NCBI RefSeq assembly: GCF_005406225.1
Contig: NZ_NXLY01000011.1
Span: 1 to 64,000, forward strand
Reading direction: 5' to 3'
Origin: Campylobacter taeniopygiae
GTDB taxonomy: Bacteria; Campylobacterota; Campylobacteria; Campylobacterales; Campylobacteraceae
Length of the DNA stretch: 64,000 bases
Shown here: positions 28,759 to 38,687 of the stretch, piece after piece
Layout of the letters: every line of letters starts with the position of its first letter
How positions within the stretch are numbered: position 1 is the stretch's first letter
Position numbers and translations under genes: made by a program
Notes under the pieces: generated by a model
The model's database searches: none
The model's input: only the letters and a program-made list of their open reading frames with translations
Told to the model about the DNA's origin: nothing

Positions 28759-29486
28759 TAATCTAGGAGTTTAAACTCCGCTCCTAAATAGTATTTTTTT
28801 ACATCTTTATTGTTTGCAATTTCTTCAGCATTCCCACTTGCCAATAAAGATCCAGAACGAATCACATAAGCCCTATCACAAATAGCTAAAGTCTCACGTA
28901 CATTATGATCAGTAATTAAAATTCCAATATTTAATTTCTTAAGTTCTTTAATCAAAGCTTGAATTTCAGAAACCGCTATAGGATCAACCCCAGCAAATGG
29001 TTCATCAAGAAGTAAAAATTTAGGCTCACACATCAAACTTCTTGCCAACTCACAACGCCTTCTTTCACCGCCGCTTAAACTCAAACCCTTTCTTAAGCGA
29101 ATCGGTTCTATACTCAAGAGTTCAAGCATCTGCTCTACTTTTTCATTTAATACTTTTTTATCTTTATAAAAAATTTGTGCCGCTAAAAGCAAATTCTCTT
29201 CAACGCTTAAATCTTTAAAAATACTACTTTCTTGTGGTAAATATCCAATTCCCTCTCTAGCACGTTTATTTAATGGCTCTTTCGTAATATCCACACCATC
29301 AAGCAAAACTTTTCCATTACTTGGAGTTATTAAACCACATATCATATAAAAAGTAGTGGTTTTTCCTGCTCCATTTGGCCCTAAAAGTCCAACAACTTCG
29401 CCACTATTTAATTCTAATGATACATCTTGTATAATTTTTGTTTTTTTTATGATTTTTTCTAGATTGATGATTTGTAATTTACTCAT
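28758..29486 (-). CDS. lptB: Lipopolysaccharide export ATPase LptB
   Basis: LptB powers LPS extraction from the inner membrane together with LptF, LptG and LptC. The ABC signatures are Walker A GPNGAGKTT, the signature LSGGERRRCELARSL and Walker B FLLLDEPFAGVDP followed by the H-loop ITDHNVRE. The 242 residues are full length for LptB. LptA and LptC are encoded at 39760-40718. It sits directly before rpoN, the usual arrangement in many Gram-negative bacteria, and its start overlaps the end of tsaE by 4 nt. Confidence 0.93.
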   Translation of the reverse strand: MSKLQIINLEKIIKKTKIIQDVSLELNSGEVVGLLGPNGAGKTTTFYMICGLITPSNGKVLLDGVDITKEPLNKRAREGIGYLPQESSIFKDLSVEENLLLAAQIFYKDKKVLNEKVEQMLELLSIEPIRLRKGLSLSGGERRRCELARSLMCEPKFLLLDEPFAGVDPIAVSEIQALIKELKKLNIGILITDHNVRETLAICDRAYVIRSGSLLASGNAEEIANNKDVKKYYLGAEFKLLD

Positions 29487-29887
29487 AAAATTTCATACTT
29501 TCTTTTATTTTCTTTAACGCTGATTTTAACAATTGTAGATAAAATTCCAAATTGCAATAATTTTTCTTTTAACTCATCATCTCCCCATTCTACCAGATGC
29601 AAACCTTCTTCAAATAAATTATCAAACAAGCCATTCTTTAAAAGCCCATCTAAGCCCTGCTGATAAATATCATAATGATATACACAAATATTTTTATTTT
29701 GGTATTTTTGCATGATAGAAAAAGTTGGGGAAGTAACCTGATCGCTTAAATTTAGAAATTTAACCCAAGCTTGAACTAAACTAGTTTTACCACTAGCTAA
29801 ATCTCCTTGCAACAAAACCACTCCATTGCAAGGCAAATAAGAAAAAATTTGATCTAATTCTTCTTTAGATAAAATCATTTCTTTCAT
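29483..29887 (-). CDS. tsaE: tRNA t6A biosynthesis ATPase TsaE
   Basis: TsaE supports the TsaBCD complex that makes threonylcarbamoyladenosine at tRNA position 37. LQGDLASGKTSLVQAW is the P-loop (about residues 27-42), VTSPTFSIMQKYQ the switch region and HYDIYQ the Walker B-like stretch. The C-terminal HLVEWGDD is typical of the family. The 134 residues are the normal length. Its ATG overlaps the upstream S4-protein stop by 4 nt (ATGA), so they are translated together. Confidence 0.92.
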   Translation of the reverse strand: MKEMILSKEELDQIFSYLPCNGVVLLQGDLASGKTSLVQAWVKFLNLSDQVTSPTFSIMQKYQNKNICVYHYDIYQQGLDGLLKNGLFDNLFEEGLHLVEWGDDELKEKLLQFGILSTIVKISVKENKRKYEIL

Positions 29888-30129
29888 AATTTTTCCACGT
29901 ATTGATTTTGGGTATTTTTAGGAATACTTTTAGTAGAAGGTATAGCCAAAACCCTATATTCTTGAGTGTATTGCATGAAATGCAAACTAATGATATCTCC
30001 TATTTTCACTTCCTTACTCGCTTTAGTGACTTTATCATTAATTTTAACCACTCCGCTTTTACACATATCTTCAGAAATTGCTCGTCTTTTTGTGATATTA
30101 ACCACATTTAAAAATTTATCCACTCTCAT
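29884..30129 (-). CDS. S4-domain RNA-binding protein (Hsp15-like)
   Basis: The 81 residues starting at MRVDKFLNVVNITKRRAISE are a stand-alone S4 RNA-binding domain, with VKINDKVTKASKEVKIGDII as its typical second half. Such proteins (Hsp15/YabO-type) bind rRNA or tRNA on ribosomes. I place the start at 30129 because the S4 fold begins there; the frame is open upstream to 30222, but that part is not conserved-looking. The sigma-54 site at 30161-30178 lies divergently just upstream. The homologue is Cj0667 by position. Confidence 0.85.
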   Translation of the reverse strand: MRVDKFLNVVNITKRRAISEDMCKSGVVKINDKVTKASKEVKIGDIISLHFMQYTQEYRVLAIPSTKSIPKNTQNQYVEKL

Positions 30130-30160
30130 AGGAATGAATTTTAGCAAAAAAAAACAAATT

Positions 30161-30178
30161 TTGGAACATATTTTGCTT
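30161..30178 (+). promoter_or_regulatory. Sigma-54 promoter-like site upstream of rplI
   Basis: TTGGAACATATTTTGCTT has GG at 30163-30164 and GC at 30175-30176, 10 nt apart, and fits the Campylobacter flagellar consensus as well as the other three sites. It points to rplI, about 100 nt away, with no flagellar gene between. The predicted start near 30188 would give a leader of about 90 nt. In C. jejuni a small gene (Cj0666c) and argG lie here, as I remember, so the site may be what is left after loss of that gene. Confidence 0.75.
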
Positions 30179-30230
30179 GTATTGATGCAATTAAATTTCA
30201 TTAAAAACCTTTCTTTTAACAAATTTTAGA

Positions 30231-30236
30231 TACAAT
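30231..30236 (+). promoter_or_regulatory. Sigma-70 -10 box of rplI
   Basis: TACAAT, 40 nt before the rplI ATG, is a good -10 hexamer in an AT-rich setting. It would supply housekeeping transcription of rplI-hslV-hslU-era independent of the sigma-54 site upstream. Confidence 0.5.
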
Positions 30237-30276
30237 AAGATAAAAATTAAGTTAAAACTTAAAAAAGGATTGTTTG

Positions 30277-30720
30277 ATGAAAGTATTACTGATTAAAGAT
30301 GTTAAAGGGCTTGGGAAAGCCGGAGAAGTTAAAGAGGTTAAAGATGGATATGGACAAAATTTTTTAATCGGAAAAGGCTTGGCTAAAGCTGCTACTACTG
30401 AAGTTTTAAGAAAATATGAAAGTGATAAGAAAAAAGAAGCTGAAAATTTACGCTTTGAAATTGCAAATTTAGAAAAATTGAAAGAAGAGCTTAGTAAAAT
30501 CACTCTTGAAATTTTTAAACCTGTTGGAGCTAATGGCAACTTATTTGGCGGGGTTACAAAAGATGAAATCGCTCATGCACTTAAAGAACAAAAAAATATA
30601 GAACTTGATAAAAAAAGTTTAGAGTGTGATACTTTAAAAAGCATTGGAATTCATGAAATCAGTGTAAAATTAGGCCATGCAATCCATGCAAATTTTAAAA
30701 TTGATATAAAGGCAGAATAA
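30277..30720 (+). CDS. rplI: 50S ribosomal protein L9
   Basis: L9 binds 23S rRNA at the base of the L1 stalk. The N-terminal signature [20 protein letters not shown] followed by [12 protein letters not shown] is diagnostic. A long charged connecting helix (about residues 40-75) leads to a C-terminal domain with [15 protein letters not shown]. The 147 residues are full length. The ATG at 30277 has AAAGGA eight bases upstream; the preceding TTG is in frame but not needed. hslV follows after 2 nt. Confidence 0.96.
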   Translation: MKVLLIKDVKGLGKAGEVKEVKDGYGQNFLIGKGLAKAATTEVLRKYESDKKKEAENLRFEIANLEKLKEELSKITLEIFKPVGANGNLFGGVTKDEIAHALKEQKNIELDKKSLECDTLKSIGIHEISVKLGHAIHANFKIDIKAE

Positions 30721-30722
30721 TT

Positions 30723-31265
30723 ATGTTTCACGCAACTACAATTTTAGCCTATAAGGGTAAAAATAAATCCGTAATCGGAGGAGATGGGCAAGTTAGCTTT
30801 GGAAATACTGTTTTAAAAGGCAATGCCGTTAAAATTAGAAAGCTTAACAATGGTAAAGTTTTGGCAGGTTTTGCAGGAAGTACAGCGGATGCTTTTAATC
30901 TTTTTGATATGTTTGAAAATTTATTACAAAGTTCTAAAGGCGATCTTTTGAAGGCCGCTATAGATTTTTCCAAAGAATGGAGAAAAGATAAATACTTAAG
31001 AAAACTCGAAGCCATGATGCTAGTGCTTGATAGAAATCACATTTTTTTACTTTCAGGAACTGGCGATGTAGTAGAACCAGAAGATGGAGAGATCGCAGCG
31101 ATTGGTAGTGGTGGAAATTATGCGCTTTCAGCTGCAAGAGCCTTAGCAAAACACGCTTCTTTAGATGAAGAAGAACTAGTAAAATCAAGCTTACAAATTG
31201 CAGGAGAAATTTGCATTTATACCAATACAAATATAAAAACCTATGTAATAGAGGATGAAAAATGA
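30723..31265 (+). CDS. hslV: HslV peptidase subunit
   Basis: HslV is the proteolytic core of the HslUV (ClpQY) protease. The propeptide MFHA precedes TTILAYK, whose first Thr (residue 5) should become the catalytic nucleophile after self-processing. [21 protein letters not shown] carries the conserved Asp and Lys of the active site, and [18 protein letters not shown] follows. The 180 residues are normal. Its stop overlaps the hslU start. Confidence 0.95.
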   Translation: MFHATTILAYKGKNKSVIGGDGQVSFGNTVLKGNAVKIRKLNNGKVLAGFAGSTADAFNLFDMFENLLQSSKGDLLKAAIDFSKEWRKDKYLRKLEAMMLVLDRNHIFLLSGTGDVVEPEDGEIAAIGSGGNYALSAARALAKHASLDEEELVKSSLQIAGEICIYTNTNIKTYVIEDEK

Positions 31266-32581
31266 ACTTAACTCCAAAAGAAATAGTCAAATTCTTAGAT
31301 GATTATATCATCGGTCAAAAAAAAGCTAAAAAAATCATTGCCATAGCATTAAGAAATCGTTATAGAAGAATGCAATTAAGCCCAGAACTTCAAGATGATA
31401 TTATGCCAAAAAATATTTTAATGATAGGATCAACTGGAGTTGGCAAAACCGAAATTGCAAGAAGACTTGCAAAAATGATGGGTTTTCCTTTTATAAAAAT
31501 TGAAGCTAGCAAATACACTGAAGTGGGCTTTGTAGGGCGTGATGTAGAGAGCATGGTAAGAGATTTGGCTAATGCGGCTTTAAATTTGGTCAAGAATGAA
31601 CAAAAAGAAAAAAACAAAGATAAAATCGATGAATTTATCGAAAATAAAATTTTAGAAAAACTCTTGCCACCTTTACCAAAAGGCATTAGTGATGAAAAGC
31701 AAGAAGAATATAAAAACAGTCTTGAAAAAATGAGAACCAAACTTAGAAATGGGGATTTGGATGAAAGCAATATAGAAATAGAAATTTCTCAAAGCATGTT
31801 CGATACCAATCCTAACTTGCCGCCTGAAATGGGAGCGATGCAAGATATTGTCAAGGTTATTGGCGTAGGAAGTAAAAAAGTCAAAAAAGAAATGAAAATC
31901 AAAGATGCTAAAAACGCTTTAAAAAACGAAGCTGGAGATAAAATTTTAGATCAAGAAAGCATAAAAAGTGAAGCTTTAAAAAGAGCAGAAAATGAAGGGA
32001 TTATTTTTATAGATGAGATCGATAAAATAGCCGTTTCAAGCGGAAATTCAAATCGACAAGATCCAAGCAAAGAAGGAGTACAAAGAGATTTATTACCAAT
32101 CGTTGAAGGATCTAGCGTTCAAACTAAAATCGGAACCTTAAAAACCGATCACATACTTTTTATCGCTGCGGGTGCTTTTCATTTAAGCAAGCCAAGTGAT
32201 TTAATCCCAGAACTTCAAGGACGTTTTCCTTTAAGGGTTGAACTTGATAGCTTAGATGATAAAGCTCTTTATGAAATTTTAACCCGTCCTAAAAATTCAC
32301 TTTTAAAACAATACACCGAACTTTTAAAAACAGAAAAATTAGAACTTGAATTTGATGATGAAGCCATAAAAGAAATTGCAAAAATAGCCTCTAAAGCAAA
32401 TGAAGAAATGCAAGATATAGGCGCTAGACGTTTGCATACTGTGATAGAAAAACTTCTTGAAGACTTAAGTTTTGAGGCTGATGAATACGCGGGTAAGAAA
32501 TTTATCGTTGATAAAAAAATGGTCGAAGAAAAACTTGGAGACATTATAGAAAATAAAGACTTAGCTAGGTATATTTTGTGA
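31262..32581 (+). CDS. hslU: HslU ATPase subunit
   Basis: HslU is the AAA+ unfoldase partner of HslV. It carries Walker [17 protein letters not shown], the pore-region [14 protein letters not shown], Walker [12 protein letters not shown], and sensor regions [12 protein letters not shown] and [19 protein letters not shown]. The inserted I domain (about residues 110-235) is lysine- and glutamate-rich. The 439 residues match E. coli HslU (443). The start overlaps hslV and the stop overlaps the era start. Confidence 0.96.
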   Translation: MNLTPKEIVKFLDDYIIGQKKAKKIIAIALRNRYRRMQLSPELQDDIMPKNILMIGSTGVGKTEIARRLAKMMGFPFIKIEASKYTEVGFVGRDVESMVRDLANAALNLVKNEQKEKNKDKIDEFIENKILEKLLPPLPKGISDEKQEEYKNSLEKMRTKLRNGDLDESNIEIEISQSMFDTNPNLPPEMGAMQDIVKVIGVGSKKVKKEMKIKDAKNALKNEAGDKILDQESIKSEALKRAENEGIIFIDEIDKIAVSSGNSNRQDPSKEGVQRDLLPIVEGSSVQTKIGTLKTDHILFIAAGAFHLSKPSDLIPELQGRFPLRVELDSLDDKALYEILTRPKNSLLKQYTELLKTEKLELEFDDEAIKEIAKIASKANEEMQDIGARRLHTVIEKLLEDLSFEADEYAGKKFIVDKKMVEEKLGDIIENKDLARYIL

Positions 32582-33453
32582 AAAGCGGCTTTGTTAGCAT
32601 CATAGGAAGAACCAATGCTGGAAAAAGTGCTTTGGTTAATTCCTTGCTTGAAGAAAAAATCACCCTAGTTTCCCATAAACAAAATGCCACAAGGCGAAAA
32701 ATCAAAGCCATAGTGATGCATGAAAAAGATCAAATTATTTTTATTGATACTCCTGGATTACATCAAAGTAATGCAACCTTAAATCAAATGTTAATTGAAA
32801 GTGCTATAAAAGCCATGGGAGATTGTGATTTGATTTTGTTTGTGGCAAGCGTGTTTGATGATTTGAAAAATTATGAAGAATTTTTAACACTAAAGCCAAA
32901 AGTTCCTCATATTATCGTTTTAAACAAAGTTGATTTAACCGATAATGCCACTCTTTTAAAAAAACTTAACGATTATGCTAAATTTAGCGAGTATTTTAAG
33001 GCTATCATTCCTTATTCTTGCAAAAAAAAGACTTATAAAAAAACCTTGCTTGATGAAATTGTAAAATATTTAGACGAACATGAATATTTTTATGATCCTG
33101 ATTTTTTAACTCCAAGCAGTCAAAAAGAGCTTTATAGAGATTTTATACTTGAAAGTATTTATGAAAATTTAAGTCAAGAATTGCCTTACTGCACCGAAGT
33201 AATGATCAATAAAATTAAAGAAAAAACAAATCTTATCATTATTGAAGCTCAAATTATTACAGATACAAATTCTCACAAAGCTATGCTTATAGGAAAAAAT
33301 GGATCAACGCTCAATCGTATAGGCAAAGATGCTAGAATAAAAATTACACAACTAGCTCAAAATAAAATTCTTTTAAAACTATATGTAGTGGTAAAAAAGA
33401 ATTGGCAAAAAGATGAGGATTTTTTAAAAAAAATGTTAAATTATGAAGAATAA
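32578..33453 (+). CDS. era: GTPase Era
   Basis: Era is the GTPase that helps assemble the 30S subunit by binding the 3' end of 16S r[18 protein letters not shown] is the P-loop, DTPGLHQS the G3 motif and NKVD the G4 motif. The C-terminal KH domain carries [18 protein letters not shown], the GxxG-type loop. The 291 residues are normal. The start is GTG at 32578 overlapping the hslU stop by 4 nt. Confidence 0.95.
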   Translation: MKSGFVSIIGRTNAGKSALVNSLLEEKITLVSHKQNATRRKIKAIVMHEKDQIIFIDTPGLHQSNATLNQMLIESAIKAMGDCDLILFVASVFDDLKNYEEFLTLKPKVPHIIVLNKVDLTDNATLLKKLNDYAKFSEYFKAIIPYSCKKKTYKKTLLDEIVKYLDEHEYFYDPDFLTPSSQKELYRDFILESIYENLSQELPYCTEVMINKIKEKTNLIIIEAQIITDTNSHKAMLIGKNGSTLNRIGKDARIKITQLAQNKILLKLYVVVKKNWQKDEDFLKKMLNYEE

Positions 33454-34519
33454 AATTGAAATTGTAAGTTTTGAAAAACTCATTTATATCCAAAAAAATG
33501 GCAGATTTGAAGAAGATAGACTCTTTGAGGAAATAATCAAAGAATGTGATATAAAAAATCCTTTTGAATATCAAATAGCATTTTTAAAACAAGATGAAAT
33601 TTATCACTGTTTTTTAAGTAGAGTTGAAAATTTGCCTAAATGCCTCGCTTGTTTTCCCAAAGCTTTCATTTTTAAGCCTTTATTTAAAAATAATTTGATT
33701 GAAAAAAATAATTTTTGCTTTCTAGAGCTTTATTTGGATGAAATATATTTATGTTTTTATGAACAAGATAAATTTAAAGCTTTTAAAAAATTCAAATATG
33801 AACAAAACTTAGAATTATTTTTAAAAAAAACACATATATTAGAACTTTTACAATACTATGAAAGTGAAATTTTAATCAGTTTTGAAAATAATGATTTGAT
33901 AAAAGAATTAAAAAATAAAGCAATAGTTTGTAAAATTTTAGAACAAAATGAAAATAAACTCGCAAAATTAAGCATGCCAATCTTAGATAAAAATGCAAAT
34001 TTTATTAAAACAAGTAAGAAAATTTTTCCTTATTATTTAAAACTATTTTTTTTATTTTTATTCATTTTTTTTAGTGCGAGTGGAATTTTAATTTTTACTA
34101 ATTTTTTAAATTATCAAGAGAATAAAAACTTGCAAACTCAAAATAAAAACTCTCAAGATAAGCTTTACAAACTAGAAAAAGAGAAAAATAAAATCTTAGA
34201 AAAAAAACTCAAAGACTTAAATTTAACTCTTTATGATAAAAAAATACTTCTTGATCAAAATTTTAATCAACTCAATGAAATTGTAAAAAATTTCAAACCA
34301 AACAAAGATAGAACTTTGATTTTAAAAAATATCTTTATTTGGCTTAACCAAAACTCACTAGGAATTTCTAGCTTAAAACTAAAAGATTATAACATTATCA
34401 TACAATTTAACAATCAGGAAAACTATCTTCACGCTCTTAAAAATTTAAAAACTGAATTGAAGCTTATATCCAAAAACGATGCATTACATCAAATTATTTT
34501 AGAGTTAATCCATGGATAA
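33443..34519 (+). CDS. Bitopic protein, possible PilM/PilN-like fusion
   Basis: I do not recognise it firmly. Of 358 residues, the first 190 form a cytoplasmic domain. One membrane helix (about 199-222, [20 protein letters not shown]) is followed by a coiled coil ([20 protein letters not shown]) and a small alpha/beta domain near the C terminus. The order is like PilM joined to PilN in type IV pilus or DNA-uptake machines. A sequon DLNLT sits in the periplasmic coil. It overlaps era by 11 nt and the next gene by 8 nt. Corresponds to Cj0660c by position. Confidence 0.75.
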   Translation: MKNKIEIVSFEKLIYIQKNGRFEEDRLFEEIIKECDIKNPFEYQIAFLKQDEIYHCFLSRVENLPKCLACFPKAFIFKPLFKNNLIEKNNFCFLELYLDEIYLCFYEQDKFKAFKKFKYEQNLELFLKKTHILELLQYYESEILISFENNDLIKELKNKAIVCKILEQNENKLAKLSMPILDKNANFIKTSKKIFPYYLKLFFLFLFIFFSASGILIFTNFLNYQENKNLQTQNKNSQDKLYKLEKEKNKILEKKLKDLNLTLYDKKILLDQNFNQLNEIVKNFKPNKDRTLILKNIFIWLNQNSLGISSLKLKDYNIIIQFNNQENYLHALKNLKTELKLISKNDALHQIILELIHG

Positions 34520-35078
34520 AATAGAATTTTTTTTAGAAAATTTAAATCTAAGAGAAAAACTTCTCATTACTATCATTATAATATTGTTCGCTATATTTTT
34601 AGCTTTTAAAATCGAACCTTTATTTGTAAATTCTTTTTTTAATCATAATATTTTCATCCATAATATTGATATTAAAAAAGAACAAGCTGCTAATGAAAAT
34701 TTAGAACAAAAAATACAAATATCAAATCAAAAACTACAACAAATTCAAAACAAAACACTCGTTTATGAACAATACTTAAGTTTATTCCAAAAAAAATATG
34801 ATCAATATTTAAAAAATATCAAAACACTAGCTCTAAATAACAAAATCGAAATAAAAAAAATCTCACAGACAAAAATTCAAAAAAACAATATCGATCACTA
34901 TAAAATTTTTATCAAAACTTATGGAAATTTTAATGCTTTATTGTCTTTTATAAAAGATTTAGAAAACTCAAATTGTTATTATCAAATCAATATCATTGAA
35001 ATGCAAAATTTAACAAGCTTAAAACTGGAATTAAATCTTGAAATATCAATAATATATCTTAATAAGGAAATTAAATGA
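34512..35078 (+). CDS. Bitopic coiled-coil protein, PilO-like
   Basis: The 188-residue protein has one N-terminal membrane helix (about 18-37, LLITIIIILFAIFLAFKIEP), a periplasmic coiled coil (about 60-110) and a compact C-terminal alpha/beta part whose element FNALLSFIKDLENSNC recalls PilO. Together with the upstream bitopic protein it resembles a PilN-PilO pair of a type II secretion or DNA-uptake alignment complex. The start codon overlaps the previous gene and its stop overlaps the next start by 4 nt. The function is inferred from architecture only. Corresponds to Cj0659c. Confidence 0.7.
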   Translation: MDKIEFFLENLNLREKLLITIIIILFAIFLAFKIEPLFVNSFFNHNIFIHNIDIKKEQAANENLEQKIQISNQKLQQIQNKTLVYEQYLSLFQKKYDQYLKNIKTLALNNKIEIKKISQTKIQKNNIDHYKIFIKTYGNFNALLSFIKDLENSNCYYQINIIEMQNLTSLKLELNLEISIIYLNKEIK

Positions 35079-36865
35079 ATTTATACCAACAAAAGATCAC
35101 ACAACTTAGAGACTTAATGAAAAAAAATCATATAGATGTTTATTTGATTTTAAGTTCAGATCCTCATTTAAATGAATATCTTCCAGATTTTTATCAAAAT
35201 AAAACTTTCATTAGCGGTTTTAAAGGATCAGCTGGAACCTTGATTTTTACCCATAAAAAAGCTTTTTTATGGATAGATGGAAGATATTGGCTTCAAGCTG
35301 AAAAAGAATTAAAAGGAAGTTCTATAGAACTTCAAAAACAAGATCATGCTAACACTTTTTTAAATTGGTTAAAAGAAAATCTTAAAAACAATGAAATTCT
35401 AGGCACTGATTTTTCTCTCTTGTCTTTAAATTTATTTGAAAATTTGCAAACAAATTACCGAGCAAGATTAAAACACATTGATTTGATTTCACCTTTATGG
35501 CAAGACCGTCCTAATTTACCAAAAAGCAAAATTTACGAGCACAAGATTAAATACTGTGGTTATTCTCGTCAAGAAAAAATCAAACAAATACGAGAAAAAA
35601 TGCAAGATTTAAACGCGCAGAGTCATCTCATTTCTTCGCTTGATGATATCGCTTGGATTACGAATTTAAGAGGAAACGATATAGAATACAATCCTGTATT
35701 TTTAAGTTATTTGCTTATCAGTCAAAAAACAATTTTGCTTTTTGTTGATCAAAATAAAATTGATTCAAAGCTAGAAAAAAAGCTCAATCAAGATGGAATT
35801 TACATTAAAAATTATTGTGAAATTTATCAAGAAATTCAAAAACTCCGCGATACAAACCTACTCATAGAACCAATAAAAACAACAGCTTTATTGATTCAAT
35901 ATCTTCATAAAAGTGTAAAAATCATAAAAGAAATTAATCCTAGCACATATTTAAAATCAATCAAAACTCAAAAAGAAATCAAACATATAGAAAATGCTAT
36001 GATAGAAGATGGAATTGCTTTGTGTAGATTTTTTACTTGGCTAGAAGAAAATATTAAAAAAAATAAACGCATAAGTGAGCTTGATATTGATCTTAAGATA
36101 ACAGAATTTAGATCAAAAAGTCCTTATTATATTAGCAATAGCTTTGCAACCATAGCAGGTTTTAATGCTAATGGGGCTTGTGTTCATTACAAGGCAACAA
36201 AAGAGAATTTTTCTTATATTAAAGATAATGGACTTTTACTCATAGATTCTGGTGCCCAATATGAAAATGGAACTACAGACATAACTCGCGTTGTTGTCAT
36301 AGGAAAAGTTAGCAAAGAGCAAATTTATGATTATACTCTTGTTTTAAAAGCACATATAGCCATATCAAATACTATTTTTCCAAAAGATATTCCTATGCCT
36401 TTACTTGATGCGATCTCAAGGGCGCCTTTATGGAAAAATCAGCTTGATTATATGCATGGAACCGGCCATGGGGTAGGCTATTTTTTAAATGTCCATGAAG
36501 GTCCTCAAACCCTATCTTATTTTGCACCTGTCCTTGAAAAAACCAAAGCCAAAGAAGGGATGCTAACCTCTATAGAACCAGGAATATATAAAAAAGATAA
36601 ATGGGGCATTAGGCTTGAAAATTTAGTTTTAAATACCAAAGTTAAAAATCCAAAAAATAAAGATTATGGAGAATTTTTATACTTTAAACCCTTAACTCTT
36701 TGTCCTTTTGAGTTAAAATGCATCGATAAAACTTTACTCAATAAAGATGAAAAATCATGGCTAAATGCTTATCATAAAAAAGTTTATGATAAACTTTCCA
36801 TAAGGCTAAAAAATGAACCTAAAGTTTTAAAATGGCTAAAAAATAAAACAAAAACTATTGATTAG
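35075..36865 (+). CDS. pepP: M24 family Xaa-Pro aminopeptidase
   Basis: This cytosolic metallopeptidase removes N-terminal residues before proline. The C-terminal pita-bread domain holds all metal ligands: Asp in LLIDSGAQYENGTTDITR, His in HGTGHGVGYFLNVHEG, Glu in SIEPGIY and Glu in GIRLENLV. The N-terminal creatinase-like domains carry SDPHLNEYLP and FISGFKGSAGTLIFT. At 596 residues it is the long three-domain eukaryote-like form rather than the 440-residue E. coli PepP. It is the last gene of the rplI-era string. Confidence 0.92.
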   Translation: MNLYQQKITQLRDLMKKNHIDVYLILSSDPHLNEYLPDFYQNKTFISGFKGSAGTLIFTHKKAFLWIDGRYWLQAEKELKGSSIELQKQDHANTFLNWLKENLKNNEILGTDFSLLSLNLFENLQTNYRARLKHIDLISPLWQDRPNLPKSKIYEHKIKYCGYSRQEKIKQIREKMQDLNAQSHLISSLDDIAWITNLRGNDIEYNPVFLSYLLISQKTILLFVDQNKIDSKLEKKLNQDGIYIKNYCEIYQEIQKLRDTNLLIEPIKTTALLIQYLHKSVKIIKEINPSTYLKSIKTQKEIKHIENAMIEDGIALCRFFTWLEENIKKNKRISELDIDLKITEFRSKSPYYISNSFATIAGFNANGACVHYKATKENFSYIKDNGLLLIDSGAQYENGTTDITRVVVIGKVSKEQIYDYTLVLKAHIAISNTIFPKDIPMPLLDAISRAPLWKNQLDYMHGTGHGVGYFLNVHEGPQTLSYFAPVLEKTKAKEGMLTSIEPGIYKKDKWGIRLENLVLNTKVKNPKNKDYGEFLYFKPLTLCPFELKCIDKTLLNKDEKSWLNAYHKKVYDKLSIRLKNEPKVLKWLKNKTKTID

Positions 36866-36884
36866 CTTTGTTAAAAACTTCAAG

Positions 36885-38687
36885 TTATTTAAAATAACCT
36901 AAACTTATCATTTTTTGATAAATTTTCGCACTGATTTCCCCAGAGGTAGTATCCCTACCTCCATGTTCGAGTAAAACAGTTACAACATATCTCGGATTTG
37001 CATAAGGCGCATAAGAAGTAAGCCATGCATGAGATCTTGTATAATATTGTAATTGTTTTTCATCCACCCTGCTGCGATCTGTTTGAGAAAATCCTACCAC
37101 CTGTGCAGTTCCTGTTTTAGCAGCTACTTTTACACCAAGATTATGCAAATAACGATAAGCTGTTCCTCCTTGTTCATTAGCCACAGCATACATAGCATCC
37201 CTTATATAAGGAAGCTGACTTTTTTCAAATAAGGTAAAAATTTCTTGATTATCATGGGTTTTATTTTCAATTTTAGTATTATTATTTTCTATACTTTGTA
37301 AAAAATGAGGTAAAACTTGTTCACCTTTAGCAATTTGAGCTGTATATCTTGCAATTTGCATAGGAGTTGCTAAAAAATTTCCCTGACCTATGGCCGTATT
37401 TAAAGTATCACCCTGAAACCAATTTTGCTTATATCTTTGCATTTTCCATTCTCTACTCGGTAAAATACCTACAAATTCATTAGGCAAATCAACTCCAGTT
37501 TTTGCACCAAAACCAATGCGTGATAAAGTTTGACTGATTTGATTGATACCAACTTGCAAACCCCCATCATAAAAATAAACATCACAACTTGATTTAATAG
37601 CATGTTTTAAATCCACGTTTCCATGCCCTGATCGATTCCAGCATCGAAATAATCTTCCTCCAAGCTCCACACTACCCCCACAAAAAAATTGAGTAGAAGG
37701 TGTTATATTTCCTGAATTTAAAAAAGCCAAAGCAACACCCATCTTAACAACGGAGCCAGGTGGATAATATCCATTGATTAGTTTATTTGTAAAAGGATGA
37801 TCAAGATTATTAGAAAGCTCATCCCAATCTTTAAAAGAAATTCCCGTTACAAAAGGATTAAGATCGTATTCTGGAAAACTTCCAGCTGCCAAAATAGATC
37901 CATCTTTAATATCCATAATAATTGCTGCTCCAGCATTATTTTCAAAAATATTAGTCAAAAAATCTTGCAATTGTATATCAATAGTTAAATGTATATCATT
38001 TGAAAGTGGAGGAGTATAAGAAATTTGTGCCACTTCTTGATTTAAGGCATTAACCTTATAAACTTTTTCTCCTTTGACTCCTTGTAAAACATCATTATAA
38101 TAACGTTCTATGCCACTTTTTCCAATAAAATTTGTCAATTTAGAGATTTCATTTTCTTTTATATCTTGCAAATTAGCTTTTCCAACATAACCTATAATAT
38201 GAGAGGCTAATTTTCCATAAGGATATTTTCTTTGCACGGTAGATTCTATTTTTATATTTTCATCCAAATTAAGCACTGAATAATGTTTCATCATCTCTTG
38301 TGCGGGTATAAAATCTACAATTTGTATATAATCTTGATTATAATATGAATCATTTTTCTTATAAATTTGTAATAATTTTGTAACATTTAAATCCGGAAAA
38401 AAACCTTGCAATTTGTTTAATTCTTTTTCTAAAATACTGATTTTATTTTTCTTAAGACTTAAATAAGGTTTTAAAGAAATACTATATCCTAAGTCATTAA
38501 CTGCCAAAAGTGTGCCGTTTCGATCAAATATTTCCCCACGTTTAGGAGCTATCAATTGAGTTTTTATAGCATTTTGCTTTGCAAGCTCTTCATAATATAC
38601 ATTAGACTTTATACTCAAATAATAAATGCGACTTAATAAAAAAATAAAAAATAAAAGTATAAAACCAACAACCAAACGCATACGCAT
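36885..38687 (-). CDS. mrdA: Penicillin-binding protein 2 (elongation transpeptidase)
   Basis: PBP2 crosslinks peptidoglycan during lateral growth with RodA and MreBCD. After one membrane helix (about residues 5-25) and the dimerisation domain comes the transpeptidase: PPGSVVKM holds the Ser-x-x-Lys active site, SSCDVYF the second motif (Ser-x-x in place of SxN) and AKTGTAQV the KTG triad. It has 600 residues (E. coli 633). Two sequons, DLNVT and ENNNT, lie in the periplasmic part. The preceding gene is the MreD-like protein, whose stop overlaps its start. Confidence 0.94.
   Translation of the reverse strand: MRMRLVVGFILLFFIFLLSRIYYLSIKSNVYYEELAKQNAIKTQLIAPKRGEIFDRNGTLLAVNDLGYSISLKPYLSLKKNKISILEKELNKLQGFFPDLNVTKLLQIYKKNDSYYNQDYIQIVDFIPAQEMMKHYSVLNLDENIKIESTVQRKYPYGKLASHIIGYVGKANLQDIKENEISKLTNFIGKSGIERYYNDVLQGVKGEKVYKVNALNQEVAQISYTPPLSNDIHLTIDIQLQDFLTNIFENNAGAAIIMDIKDGSILAAGSFPEYDLNPFVTGISFKDWDELSNNLDHPFTNKLINGYYPPGSVVKMGVALAFLNSGNITPSTQFFCGGSVELGGRLFRCWNRSGHGNVDLKHAIKSSCDVYFYDGGLQVGINQISQTLSRIGFGAKTGVDLPNEFVGILPSREWKMQRYKQNWFQGDTLNTAIGQGNFLATPMQIARYTAQIAKGEQVLPHFLQSIENNNTKIENKTHDNQEIFTLFEKSQLPYIRDAMYAVANEQGGTAYRYLHNLGVKVAAKTGTAQVVGFSQTDRSRVDEKQLQYYTRSHAWLTSYAPYANPRYVVTVLLEHGGRDTTSGEISAKIYQKMISLGYFK

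Noticed and set aside
30185-30229. 14-codon frame (MQLNFIKNLSFNKF) between the orphan sigma-54 site and rplI
   Set aside because: The predicted sigma-54 transcript would begin at or after its ATG, there is no ribosome site, and the frame is no longer than expected by chance.
30749-31770. Long minus-strand frames opposite hslV and hslU
   Set aside because: Same antisense shadow effect; the plus strand encodes well-known proteins with intact motifs.
36884-36898. GTTATTTAAAATAAC palindrome at the pepP/mrdA junction
   Set aside because: All-AT stem with a one-base loop would not form a stable terminator, and it overlaps the mrdA end.
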